Origin: Streptomyces sp. NBC_01016
GTDB lineage: Bacteria > Actinomycetota > Actinomycetes > Streptomycetales > Streptomycetaceae
Assembly (NCBI RefSeq): GCF_026341035.1
Contig: NZ_JAPEOQ010000001.1
Span: 372,001 to 436,000 of the forward strand
Direction: 5' to 3'
DNA length: 64,000 bases
Shown: positions 1-8,046 of the stretch, piece after piece
Layout of the letters: the number at the start of each line of letters is the position of its first letter
Position numbering within the stretch: the stretch's first letter is position 1
Notes under the pieces: generated by a model
The model's database searches: none
What the model was told of the DNA's origin: nothing
The model's input: only the letters and a program-made list of their open reading frames with translations
Made by a program: the position numbers and the translations under genes

Positions 1-489
1 GCCCCAGAAGCCGTCGCAGCCCACTACGTAGTCGCAGTCGAGGGTCTGCTCGCGGCCCTCGTGGCGGAAGCGGACGCGGGGGCCGTCGGTGTCGGCGCCC
101 TCCACCGCCAGCGCCTCCGCCTCGAACAACAGGGGGCCACCGTCGGCCAGTTGGGCCGCGATGAGGTCCTTGCAGACCTCGGTCTGCGCGTACACCATGA
201 CCTGCTTGCCGCCGGTCAGGGCGGGGAAGTCGACGCGGTGGCGGCGCCGGTCGAAGCGCAGCTCGATGCCGTCGTGCGGCAGGCCCTCGCGGTCCATGCG
301 CGCGCCGACACCGGCCTCGCGCAGCACGTCGACGGTGCCCTGCTCCAGGATCCCGGCGCGCTGACGCTGCTCCACGTAGGCGCGATCGCGGCTCTCCAGG
401 ACGACCGATTCGATGCCGGCGTTGTGCAGGAGCCTGGCCAGGAGCAGCCCGGCCGGGCCCGCTCCGATGATGCCGACGGTGGTGCGCAT
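1..489 (-). CDS. pobA: 4-hydroxybenzoate 3-monooxygenase, N-terminal part (cut by window edge)
   Basis: Flavoprotein that hydroxylates 4-hydroxybenzoate to protocatechuate with NADPH and O2, feeding the beta-ketoadipate pathway. The first 163 codons are visible, running off the window at base 1. The protein opens with MRTTVGIIGAGPAGLLLARL, the FAD-binding GxGxxG fingerprint, followed by the group A hydroxylase motif around QRQRAGILEQGTVD and a DxxVGCDGFWG segment at the cut end, as in PobA. The start is the ATG at 487-489, preceded by GAGAGGGATC. About 245 bases separate it from the bldA tRNA, transcribed the same way. Assignment to PobA rather than another aromatic hydroxylase rests on the N-terminal residues only. 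Confidence 0.85.
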   Translation of the reverse strand, partial: MRTTVGIIGAGPAGLLLARLLHNAGIESVVLESRDRAYVEQRQRAGILEQGTVDVLREAGVGARMDREGLPHDGIELRFDRRRHRVDFPALTGGKQVMVYAQTEVCKDLIAAQLADGGPLLFEAEALAVEGADTDGPRVRFRHEGREQTLDCDYVVGCDGFWG

Positions 490-556
490 ACGGGATCCCT
501 CTCGCGTCATTGCGGTTGTTCGCCTGTGGTGCCTTTGTAGCGTCGTGTTCGCCTGG

Positions 557-570
557 TGAACTTTCGTTCA
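557..570. promoter_or_regulatory. Candidate operator upstream of pobA
   Basis: A short palindrome TGAAC-TTTC-GTTCA lies 68 bases upstream of the pobA start, where a substrate-responsive regulator of aromatic catabolism would be expected to bind. The symmetry is seen directly; that it is an operator and which regulator family binds it is inference. Confidence 0.3.
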
Positions 571-733
571 TCAAGTTCTGAGCGGATCCTCGCCCCGCGC
601 GGGGCGGGTGTCAATGGTTTCGAGGGTCCCTGGGTCGACCGGACCACGCGGGAGCTGGGAGAGGGCACACCAACACCCCTGAGAGCAACGGAGGTTGGGG
701 GCCGCGACGCGCAGCGGAGAGGAAGTTCGGAGG

Positions 734-816
734 TGCCCGGAACCGGACTTGAACCGGTACGCCCGCTAAGGGCAGCGAGGTTTAAGCTCGCCGTGTCTGC
801 ATTCCACCATCCGGGC
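734..816 (-). tRNA. bldA: tRNA-Leu, anticodon UAA (bldA)
   Basis: Long-variable-arm tRNA read on the minus strand. The acceptor stem pairs GCCCGGA (810-816) with TCCGGGC (735-741) with discriminator A at 734. The anticodon stem GCGAG/CTCGC encloses the loop CTTAAAC (780-786), giving anticodon UAA. The T arm carries GGTTCAAGTCC. CC follows the discriminator but no complete CCA is encoded. In Streptomyces this is the only tRNA that reads UUA efficiently. It is the developmental regulator bldA, needed for aerial growth and many antibiotics because TTA codons are confined to a small set of genes. Confidence 0.95.
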
Positions 817-1199
817 AGACTGTGGGGCTCCGCATCGACGTTCCGAGCCTATCCGGCGGCGTCCCCCGATCAGCGGAAGTGCATCCCCACGTTGTCTTAT
901 TTTATTGACGTCTGAGGGTGCATCAGCACACGCCGGGGCCTTCAACACCTGCCGGGAGCCCTGCGGCCTTCGGGGACGGCTTCCCGGGGATTGACGGAAT
1001 TTCACCGCCTCGGTTCCGCGCACCCGGGTCCGGCACCTCTCAGGGGCCGGGGTCATCCCCAGGTATGACTCGGGCTCCCCCGATCCCTCCGAAGTCGCCC
1101 TCCGGAACGAGAGCTGCGACTGACCTCCCCCGCCCGATCCGCCGGGAGGATGGAAAGCGTCCCCGTAAGCAGCACGCCGACCGACAGGAGCACCCTCCC
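817..1199. other. Intergenic region between bldA and the first ABC operon
   Basis: Some 380 bases without a convincing gene. It holds the bldA upstream region on the minus strand and an AT-rich patch (about 895-910, with a plus-strand TTGACG at 905-910 but no matching -10). The ribosome binding site AGGAG of the ABC ATPase gene lies at 1186-1190. A reading frame open from 918 into the ATPase gene lacks a domain before codon 1200 and looks like GC-driven read-through. Confidence 0.6.
846..874 (-). promoter_or_regulatory. Possible bldA promoter
   Basis: On the minus strand a -10-like TAGGCT (846-851) sits about 30 bases before the mature 5' end of bldA, with GCTGAT about 17 bases upstream as a poor -35. 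The spacing suits a short tRNA leader. The -35 match is weak, so only the -10 is offered with some confidence. Confidence 0.35.
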
Positions 1200-1973
1200 G
1201 TGACCACCACCCCGCTCGCGGGCCGCCCCACCACCACGGCCGCCGCCCGCGCCACGGATCTGTCGAAGATCTACGGACAGGGCGAGACCAAGGTGGTCGC
1301 GCTCGACCAGGTCTCCGTCGAGTTCCGGCAGGCCGAGTTCACCGCGATCATGGGCCCGTCCGGTTCCGGCAAGTCGACGCTGATGCACTGCGTCGCCGGC
1401 CTCGACTCGTTCTCCTCCGGGTCCGTCCGGATCGGCGAGACCGAGCTGGGGTCCCTGAAGGACAAGCAGCTCACCAAGCTCCGCCGCGACAAGATCGGCT
1501 TCATCTTCCAGGCGTTCAACCTGCTGCCGACGCTGACCGCCCTGGAGAACATCACGCTTCCCATGGACATAGCGGGCCGCAAGGCCGACAAGCAGTGGCT
1601 GGAGAACGTGATCCAGATGGTGGGGCTCTCCGGGCGCCTCGGGCACCGGCCCGCGCAGCTCTCCGGCGGGCAGCAGCAGCGGGTGGCGGTGGCCCGCGCG
1701 CTCGCCTCCAAGCCCGAGATCATCTTCGGTGACGAGCCCACGGGAAACCTGGACTCGCGGTCCGGGGCCGAGGTCCTGGGCTTCCTGCGCAACTCCGTGC
1801 GGGAGCTGGGGCAGACCGTGGTCATGGTCACGCACGACCCCGTCGCGGCGGCGTACGCGGACCGGGTGATCTTCCTGGCCGACGGCCGCATCGTCGACGA
1901 GCTCCGGGACCCCTCGGCGGACTCGGTCCTTGACCGGATGAAGCGGTTCGACGCCAAGGGCCGGACGAGCTGA
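1200..1973 (+). CDS. ABC transporter ATP-binding protein (MacB/LolD-like)
   Basis: Nucleotide-binding subunit of a FtsX-type ABC system, 257 residues. Walker A GPSGSGKST lies near residue 50, signature LSGGQQQRVAVARAL near 154 and Walker B IIFGDEPTG near 173. The Q-loop context FIFQAFNLLPTLTA is typical of the MacB/LolD subclass, whose members power export or lipoprotein/peptide extraction rather than solute import. The GTG at 1200 is chosen because AGGAG precedes it by nine bases and the family N-terminus begins soon after; the open frame to 918 is excluded. The large permease gene follows after 58 bases and must be its partner. It is very similar to the ATPase at 37405-38193, including the C-terminal VLDRMKRFDAKGRTS ending. 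The substrate is unknown. Confidence 0.93.
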   Translation: MTTTPLAGRPTTTAAARATDLSKIYGQGETKVVALDQVSVEFRQAEFTAIMGPSGSGKSTLMHCVAGLDSFSSGSVRIGETELGSLKDKQLTKLRRDKIGFIFQAFNLLPTLTALENITLPMDIAGRKADKQWLENVIQMVGLSGRLGHRPAQLSGGQQQRVAVARALASKPEIIFGDEPTGNLDSRSGAEVLGFLRNSVRELGQTVVMVTHDPVAAAYADRVIFLADGRIVDELRDPSADSVLDRMKRFDAKGRTS

Positions 1974-2031
1974 CCGGCCGTACGACCCAAGCGCCCCGCT
2001 GGAAGCCACCGACCCAGGACTGAGTAGACCC

Positions 2032-4563
2032 ATGTTCCGAACCGCCCTGCGCAACGTCTTCGCGCACAAGGCCCGGCTGCTGATGACCGTGCTCGCCGTC
2101 ATGCTCGGCGTCGCCTTCGTCAGCGGCACCCTCGTCTTCACCAACACCATCTCCGGCGCCATGGAGAAGTCCTCGGCCAAGGGCTACAGCCACGTCGACG
2201 TGGCCGTCACCGCCCAGTACGGCGAGGACAAGGGCAACACCGTCGGCAAGGAGGCCAAGCTCACCGACGCCACCCTGAAGGCGGCGCGGGACACCCAGGG
2301 CGCAGGCTCCGCGTACGGCGTCCTCAGCGGTTACGCCGCCGTCGCCGACCAGGACGGCAAGCTCGTCGGCAACGGCTTCTCCACCAAGGGCGGCAACTAC
2401 TGGGGCAAGGACGACTCCCGGTACCCGCTGAAGAAGGGCACCGCCCCGCACGGCGCCGACCAGGTCGTCCTCGACGCGAAGACCGCGCAGCGCGCCGGCT
2501 ACAAGGTCGGTGACCAGGTGCGGATGTCCGTCGACGGCCCCGTCCTGACCCCGACCCTCACCGGCATCTTCAGCACCGACGACGGCAACGTCTCGGCGGG
2601 CGGCTCGCTCGCCCTCTTCGACACCCCGACCGCGCAGCAGCTCTTCCACAAGCCGGGCGGGTACGACGAGATCGACGTGACGGCCGCGGCCGGGACGAGC
2701 CAGCAGCAGCTGAAGTCCGCGCTGGACAAGGCGCTGCCCACCGGTCAGACCGAGACCACCACCGCGCAGCAGCTCGCCGACGACCAGGCGAAGTCCATCT
2801 CCAACCAGATGAGCTCCATGAAGACGATGCTGCTCGTCTTCGCGGGCATCTCGCTCTTCGTCGGCATCTTCATCATCGCCAACACCTTCACGATGCTGGT
2901 CGCCCAGCGCACCAAGGAGCTCGCGCTGATGCGGGCCGTCGGCGCCTCCCGGCGTCAGGTCACCCGCTCCGTGCTCCTGGAGGCGTTCGTGGTGGGCGCG
3001 GTCGCCGCCGTGACCGGTCTCGGCGTCGGCATCGGCATCGCCGCGGGCATGCGGGAGCTCATGGGCACGACGGGCGCGATCATCCCGGACGGGCCGCTCG
3101 TCGTCTCCGTCGGCACCGTCGTCGCCGCGCTGGTCGTCGGCATCCTGATCACGATGCTGGCCGCCTGGGTGCCGGGCCGCCGCGCCGCGAAGATCCCGCC
3201 GGTCGCCGCGATGAACGCGGTGCACGCCGCGCCCACCGCCAAGTCCCTGGTGCTGCGCAACACGCTGGGCGCCCTGGTCTCCGCGGCCGGTGTCGCCGCC
3301 GTGCTCTACGCGACGACCCTCAGCGGCGACAGCGGCCAGGCCCCGATGGGGCTCGGCGCCGGGCTCCTGGTCATCGGCGTCTTCATCCTCACGCCGCTGC
3401 TCTCCCGCCCGCTGATCGCGCTCGCGGCCCCGGTCCTGCGCGCCTTCGGCATCTCCGGCAAGCTGGCCCGCCTCAACTCGGTGCGCAACCCGCGCCGCAC
3501 CGCCGCCACCGCGTCGGCGCTGATGATCGGCCTGACCCTGATCACGGGTCTCACGGTGATCGCGGGCAGCGTGCAGTCGGCGATCAACAAGATGGCGGCG
3601 GACTCCCTGAAGGCGGACTACACCGTCTCCATGGCGAACGGGAACCAGCTCTCCCCCGACGTCGTAGGGACCCTCGACAAGACGCCCGGTGTCACGGCCG
3701 TCAGCGGCCTGACCAACTCGCCCGCCCGCATCGGCGGCGACACCGAGTTCCTGACCGGCGTCAACGGAAAGACGATCACACAGCTCGCCGAACTCCCGCT
3801 GGACAGCGGAAAGTTCACGGTCGGCGGCAGCCAGGTCGTCGTCGACAACAAGACCGCGAAGGACCACGACTGGACCACCGGATCGACCTTCACCACGCAC
3901 TACGAGGACGGCAAGCGGCAGAAGCTGACCGTCGCGGGCGTCTACGAGGCCAACGAGATGATGCGCGGCATCATGGTCGACACTCCGACCCTCGCCCCGC
4001 ACCTCGCCAAGGACGCCGGTGACATGCAGGTCATGGTGAAGACGTCCGGCGGCGCCTCCGACGCCACGCAGGACAAGCTCACGAAGGCGCTCGGCGAGAA
4101 CCCGGCGATCAAGATCCAGGACAAGCAGGACGTCTCCAACGAGATCGCCCAGGTCTTCACGCTGATGCTGAACATGCTCTACGGCCTGCTCGCCATGGCG
4201 GTCATCGTCGCCGTGCTCGGCGTCATCAACACCCTGGCGATGTCGGTCTTCGAGCGCCAGCAGGAGATCGGGATGCTCCGCGCGATCGGCATCGACCGCA
4301 AGGGCATCAAGCGGATGGTCCGCCTGGAGTCCCTGGTGATCTCCCTGTTCGGCGGCGTGCTCGGCATCGGGCTCGGTGTGTTCTTCGGCTGGGCGGCCGG
4401 GCAGCTCATCGGCAACTCCATGTCGACGTACGAACTGATCCTGCCCTGGGGCCGGATGGGGATCTTCCTCGCGCTCGCCGCGGTCGTCGGCATCCTGGCG
4501 GCCCTGTGGCCGGCCCGCCGCGCGGCCCGTCTGAACATGCTCGACGCCATCAAGTCCGAGTAG
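2032..4563 (+). CDS. FtsX-like ABC transporter permease, two-copy type
   Basis: 843-residue membrane subunit partnered with the upstream ATPase. The architecture is duplicated. A first transmembrane helix (about residues 15-38) is followed by an extracytoplasmic MacB_PCD-like domain and a three-helix FtsX module with the VAQRTKELALMRAVGASRRQ cytoplasmic loop. Central helices and a second MacB-like domain follow, then a second FtsX module with FERQQEIGMLRAIGIDRKGI near the C-terminus. The ending RRAARLNMLDAIKSE is characteristic. Such mechanotransmission-type systems act on envelope or exported molecules; the substrate cannot be read from sequence. The start ATG has no strong ribosome binding site. 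A perfect hairpin follows the stop. Confidence 0.92.
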   Translation: MFRTALRNVFAHKARLLMTVLAVMLGVAFVSGTLVFTNTISGAMEKSSAKGYSHVDVAVTAQYGEDKGNTVGKEAKLTDATLKAARDTQGAGSAYGVLSGYAAVADQDGKLVGNGFSTKGGNYWGKDDSRYPLKKGTAPHGADQVVLDAKTAQRAGYKVGDQVRMSVDGPVLTPTLTGIFSTDDGNVSAGGSLALFDTPTAQQLFHKPGGYDEIDVTAAAGTSQQQLKSALDKALPTGQTETTTAQQLADDQAKSISNQMSSMKTMLLVFAGISLFVGIFIIANTFTMLVAQRTKELALMRAVGASRRQVTRSVLLEAFVVGAVAAVTGLGVGIGIAAGMRELMGTTGAIIPDGPLVVSVGTVVAALVVGILITMLAAWVPGRRAAKIPPVAAMNAVHAAPTAKSLVLRNTLGALVSAAGVAAVLYATTLSGDSGQAPMGLGAGLLVIGVFILTPLLSRPLIALAAPVLRAFGISGKLARLNSVRNPRRTAATASALMIGLTLITGLTVIAGSVQSAINKMAADSLKADYTVSMANGNQLSPDVVGTLDKTPGVTAVSGLTNSPARIGGDTEFLTGVNGKTITQLAELPLDSGKFTVGGSQVVVDNKTAKDHDWTTGSTFTTHYEDGKRQKLTVAGVYEANEMMRGIMVDTPTLAPHLAKDAGDMQVMVKTSGGASDATQDKLTKALGENPAIKIQDKQDVSNEIAQVFTLMLNMLYGLLAMAVIVAVLGVINTLAMSVFERQQEIGMLRAIGIDRKGIKRMVRLESLVISLFGGVLGIGLGVFFGWAAGQLIGNSMSTYELILPWGRMGIFLALAAVVGILAALWPARRAARLNMLDAIKSE

Positions 4564-4583
4564 CTGTACAGGAGTGACGAAAC

Positions 4584-4615
4584 TGGGGCGCATCCGCGAC
4601 TGCGGATGCGCCCCA
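4584..4615. terminator. Bidirectional terminator hairpin
   Basis: A perfect 14-bp stem (TGGGGCGCATCCGC / GCGGATGCGCCCCA) with a 4-base loop sits 20 bases after the permease stop and 18 bases from the stop of the convergent methyltransferase gene. It is flanked by AAC and AATTC, so it could end transcripts from both sides. Confidence 0.75.
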
Positions 4616-4633
4616 ATTCGCTTACGGGACCGG

Positions 4634-5953
4634 CTAGCTGACGATGTTCCAGGTGCGGGCCCGCAGCGGCGTCCCCGACGCCCCGCTCTCCGGCGTCTTC
4701 ACCGCGAGGATCTGGTTGACCCCGATGTGGTTGCGCTCGAAACTGAGCGCGGACGCGGCCATGTAGAGCCGCCAGACCCGGGCCCTGCCGGGGCTGACCA
4801 GCTTCAGGGCCTCGGACCAGCGCGCCTCCAGGTTCCTGACCCACTGGCGCAGCGTGAGCGCGTAGTGCTCGCGGATCGCCTCGACGTCCCGCACCTCGAA
4901 TCCGGCCCGCTCGAGCTGCCCGGTGGTGGAGCCCACCGGCGCGAGCTCGCCGTCCGGGAAGACGTACGCGTCGATGAACTCGTCGACCTCGTACTCCGAC
5001 TCGTCCCGCTGCGGCCGCCGCGCGATCTGGTGGTTGAGCAGCCGCCCGCCGGACTTGAGGAGGGCGTACAGATCGGACGCGTACTCCAGGTACCGCTCGG
5101 AGCCCACGTGCTCGGCCATACCGATGGACGAGATCGCGTCGTACGGGCCGTCACGCACGTCGCGGTAGTCCTGGACGCGGATCTCGACGCGGTCGGTCAG
5201 ACCCTCGTCGGCGACCCGCTTCCTGGCGTACGCGGCCTGCTCCTGGGAGAGCGTCACACCGACGACGCTCACACCGTGCTCACGCGCGGCGTGGATCGCC
5301 ATGGAACCCCAGCCGCAGCCCACGTCGAGCAGCCGCATGCCGGGCTTCAGCGCGAGCTTGCGGGAGATCAGCTCCAGCTTGTCGCGCTGGGCCGATTCGA
5401 GACCGGCCTCGGGCGACTCCCAGTAGGCGCACGAGTAGACCATCGACGGGCCGAGGACCAGCTCGTAGAAGTCGTTGCCCACGTCGTAGTGGTGGCTGAT
5501 GGCCTGCTTGTCGCTGCCCTTGGTGTGCAGGTGGAGACGGCCACCCCTGCGCATCTCCTCGGGCGGCGGGGCGGGCGGCAGCGGGGCGCCCGCGAGCTTC
5601 ACCAGCTCCTTGGCCGCGGCGCGCACCTTGGGGTCCTTGAGGGCCTGTGCGAGGCTCTTGGACTCCCCGTCGCCCTCGTCGGGGTCCCGCTCCCAGATGA
5701 GGCCTGACATCCGGTCGAGGACCGCGTAGAGGTCGCCCTCCACGTCCAGTTCACCGGCCACCCAGGCCCTGGCAAGACCCAGCTCTCCCGGTTTCCAGAG
5801 CAGTCGGCGCAGCGCGCGACGGTTCCGGACGATGAGCACGGGGGCGTCCGGAGGACCTGCCTCCGAGCCGTCCCAGGCGCGCAGGCGCACCGGGAGTTCG
5901 ACGCCGAACAACTGCTCGGCGACATTCTTCAGCCGCTGTGCGGCGTTCTGCAT
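4634..5953 (-). CDS. Cyclopropane-fatty-acyl-phospholipid synthase family methyltransferase
   Basis: 439-residue SAM-dependent enzyme that would transfer a methylene or methyl group to unsaturated acyl chains of phospholipids. The C-terminal half carries the class I motif LLDVGCGWGSMAIHAA near residue 209, with the family signatures KQAISHHYDVGNDFYELVL and YSCAYW upstream. Later SIGMAEHVG and EVDEFIDAYVFPDGEL match CFA synthases. The N-terminal 140 residues form the usual variable lipid-binding region. ATG at 5951-5953 is chosen because GGAGGTG lies seven bases before it; a GTG three codons earlier overlaps that ribosome binding site. It is a single gene, convergent with the ABC permease. Cyclopropane synthase proper versus a mycolate-type or tuberculostearate-type branching methyltransferase cannot be separated here. 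Confidence 0.88.
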   Translation of the reverse strand: MQNAAQRLKNVAEQLFGVELPVRLRAWDGSEAGPPDAPVLIVRNRRALRRLLWKPGELGLARAWVAGELDVEGDLYAVLDRMSGLIWERDPDEGDGESKSLAQALKDPKVRAAAKELVKLAGAPLPPAPPPEEMRRGGRLHLHTKGSDKQAISHHYDVGNDFYELVLGPSMVYSCAYWESPEAGLESAQRDKLELISRKLALKPGMRLLDVGCGWGSMAIHAAREHGVSVVGVTLSQEQAAYARKRVADEGLTDRVEIRVQDYRDVRDGPYDAISSIGMAEHVGSERYLEYASDLYALLKSGGRLLNHQIARRPQRDESEYEVDEFIDAYVFPDGELAPVGSTTGQLERAGFEVRDVEAIREHYALTLRQWVRNLEARWSEALKLVSPGRARVWRLYMAASALSFERNHIGVNQILAVKTPESGASGTPLRARTWNIVS

Positions 5954-6103
5954 GGCGGACACCTCCGTGACGAGACGAATTCTCGGAAATCCCGGAACGG
6001 TTCAACACCACGTAAACACCGACAGGCCACCTGCGCAGTCCCGATATCGAGTCACGGAACGGCAAAATACCTGTACCCACCACGTACATCGGGAGGGGAA
6101 CGC

Positions 6104-6145
6104 CGAAGGGGCCGCCCGCACCACGGATGGCGAGCGACCCCTTCG
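6104..6145 (-). terminator. Possible terminator downstream of ndh
   Basis: CGAAGGGG (6104-6111) and CCCCTTCG (6138-6145) are complementary and separated by 26 bases, directly after the ndh stop on the minus strand. The stem is short and the loop long, so the assignment is tentative. Confidence 0.4.
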
Positions 6146-6163
6146 GGATGAACTATCTGCAGG

Positions 6164-7576
6164 TCAGGAGGCCTTGGCCTTCTCTTCGACCTTGTCGTCC
6201 TTCTTCTCCTCGGCCTTCGGCGCCTCGGCCGCGGGCTTCGGAGCCGGCTTGGCGGCCTCGTAGAACTCCTCGCGCGGAGTCTCCAGGGCGCCGAGCGCGG
6301 TGATGTCGCGCTTCTGGAACATGTTGATCGTCCACTCGGCGATCACACGGATCTTGCGGTTGTACGTCGGCATGGCGAGCCCGTGGTAGCCACGGTGCAT
6401 GTACCAGGCGAGACGACCCTTGAGCTTGATCTTCATCTTGCCCATGACGATCATCGCGACGCCCTTGTGGAGGCCGAGACCGGCCACCGCACCCTTGTTG
6501 GCGTGCTTGTAGTCGCCCTGCGGGAAGCCCCGCATGCCCGACACCACGTTGTCGCCGAGGACCTTGGCCTGGCGCATCGCGTGCTGGGCGTTCGGCGGGC
6601 ACCAGGCGTTCGGGTTGCCGTTCGCGCGACCGACCAGGTCCGGAACCTGGGCGTTGTCGCCCGCGGCCCAGATGTAGTCGCTGCCGGCGACCTGGAGGGT
6701 GGCCTGCGTGTCCACGTGACCACGCGGGCCGAGCGGGAGACCGAAGCGGGAGAGGGCCGGGTTCGGCTTGACGCCGGCGGTCCACACGATCGTGTTGGAG
6801 TCGACCTCGAGGCCGTTGCTGAGGACGACGTGGCCGTCGACGCAGGAAGGCATCGTGGTGGAGAGGTAGACCTCGATCCCGCGGGACTCCAGGTGCTTGC
6901 GGCCGTAGACGCCGAGCTCCGGGCCCACCTCGGGCAGCACCTTGTCGGCGGCGTCGACGAGCACGAAGCGCATGTCCTCGCGCTTCACGTTCTTGTAGAA
7001 CTTGGCCGCGTCGCGCGCCAGGTCCTCGACCTCACCGATGGTCTCGGCGCCCGCGAAGCCACCGCCGACGAAGACGAAGGTGAGCGCCTTGCGGCGGATC
7101 TCCTCGTCCGTCGTCGACTCGGCCTTGTCGAGCTGCTCGAGTACGTGGTTGCGCAGGCCGACGGCCTCCTCGACACCCTTCATACCGATACCGGCCTCGG
7201 CGAGGCCCGGCGTCGGGAAGGTGCGGGAGACCGCGCCGAGCGCGATCACCAGGTAGTCGAAGGGAACCTCGTACGCCTCGCCGACGATCGGCGCGACGGA
7301 GGCGACCTTGCGGTCCTGGTCGATGGAGGTGACGCGGCCGGTGAGAATCTCGGCGCCCGGCACAGCGCGTCGCATGGGGACGACGACGTTGCGCGGCGAG
7401 ATGCTGCCGGCGGCGGTCTCGGGGAGGAAGGGCTGGTACGTCATGTACGAGCGCGGGTCCACGACCGTGACGGTCGCTTCGCCGTAGCGCATCTTCTTGA
7501 GAATGCGCCGCGCCGCGTACAGGCCTACGTACCCACCCCCGACAATGAGGATCCTGGGACGCTCCGTGGTGCTCAT
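6164..7576 (-). CDS. ndh: Type II NADH dehydrogenase (NAD(P)/FAD-dependent oxidoreductase)
   Basis: 470-residue single-subunit, non-proton-pumping NADH:quinone oxidoreductase of the respiratory chain, peripheral on the membrane. The FAD-binding Rossmann motif RILIVGGGYVGLYAARR starts near residue 8 and the NADH-binding motif FVFVGGGFAGAETIGE near 168. WAAGDNAQVPD is the conserved second FAD contact. The C-terminus ends in a Lys/Glu/Ala-rich tail rather than a clear transmembrane helix. ATG at 7574-7576 is chosen because the homologous region begins at once; the open frame to 7702 adds only low-quality sequence. No strong ribosome binding site is visible. The 470-base upstream gap contains a candidate Rex operator, which fits redox control of ndh. 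Confidence 0.92.
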   Translation of the reverse strand: MSTTERPRILIVGGGYVGLYAARRILKKMRYGEATVTVVDPRSYMTYQPFLPETAAGSISPRNVVVPMRRAVPGAEILTGRVTSIDQDRKVASVAPIVGEAYEVPFDYLVIALGAVSRTFPTPGLAEAGIGMKGVEEAVGLRNHVLEQLDKAESTTDEEIRRKALTFVFVGGGFAGAETIGEVEDLARDAAKFYKNVKREDMRFVLVDAADKVLPEVGPELGVYGRKHLESRGIEVYLSTTMPSCVDGHVVLSNGLEVDSNTIVWTAGVKPNPALSRFGLPLGPRGHVDTQATLQVAGSDYIWAAGDNAQVPDLVGRANGNPNAWCPPNAQHAMRQAKVLGDNVVSGMRGFPQGDYKHANKGAVAGLGLHKGVAMIVMGKMKIKLKGRLAWYMHRGYHGLAMPTYNRKIRVIAEWTINMFQKRDITALGALETPREEFYEAAKPAPKPAAEAPKAEEKKDDKVEEKAKAS

Positions 7577-8046
7577 GCCATCGAGTATCCACCCGACTGG
7601 CGGGGGTCGCTCGTGCGCCCCTTCACAAGCTTGTAGGGGGGCTCTGCTACACTGCGCCGCCCACGTGACCCATGTCATGACATCCAGGGGGAACCACCGC
7701 ACCGCCCCAGACGTTGCTCACCCCTCTTGAGCAGCCATAGTGAGCATTTGGCGGTACTGGACCACTTCGGTCCGCAATCGACTCGCAACACTGCGGCAAC
7801 CTCACGCGCGACCCTCGACGAGGTCGCCTCACGCCCTCGAACGGGCCCTCGGCCGCGTAACAGCCACCAAGTGGGCCGATTTCCTTGTGAAGAAGTTCAC
7901 GAACTTTCCCGACAGCGTGTCGCGGCGGGGTGTCGGAAGCGCCCCGCAGGGCGCTCAGACGCTGTGCGGGGCGCTCAGGAGAGACGATTTCGGGGCGGTT
8001 CGGGGGCCGGCCCGGGGCTGTCCCAGGCCTGATTCCGGAGCCCGTG
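7577..8046. other. Long ndh upstream region
   Basis: About 470 non-coding bases between ndh and the phosphatase gene, which points away from it, so the stretch belongs to ndh control. It contains a 22-base imperfect hairpin, CCCCTTCACAAGCTTGTAGGGG written as two arms CCCCTTCA and TGTAGGGG (7618-7639 approximately), and a plus-strand TACACT that could be a -10. The Rex-like palindrome is at 7885-7902. No ORF in it has recognisable protein features. Confidence 0.5.
7885..7902. promoter_or_regulatory. Candidate Rex operator (ROP) for ndh
   Basis: TTGTGAA-GAAG-TTCACGA matches the Streptomyces Rex consensus TTGTGAA-N4-TTCACAA at all but one arm position. Rex is the NADH/NAD+-sensing repressor of respiratory genes, and ndh is a natural target. 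The site lies about 310 bases upstream of the ndh start, farther than a simple promoter-overlapping operator, so a distal promoter with a long leader is implied. Confidence 0.55.

Noticed and set aside
905-910. TTGACG as a plus-strand promoter for the ABC operon
   Set aside because: No acceptable -10 element lies 16-19 bases downstream.
918-1199. N-terminal extension of the first ABC ATPase
   Set aside because: The extra 94 codons have no homology or ribosome binding site, while GTG 1200 has AGGAG at good spacing.
1828-4593. A 921-codon minus-strand frame opposite the first ABC permease
   Set aside because: The permease has full family motifs and membrane helices; the antisense frame is charged low-complexity sequence.
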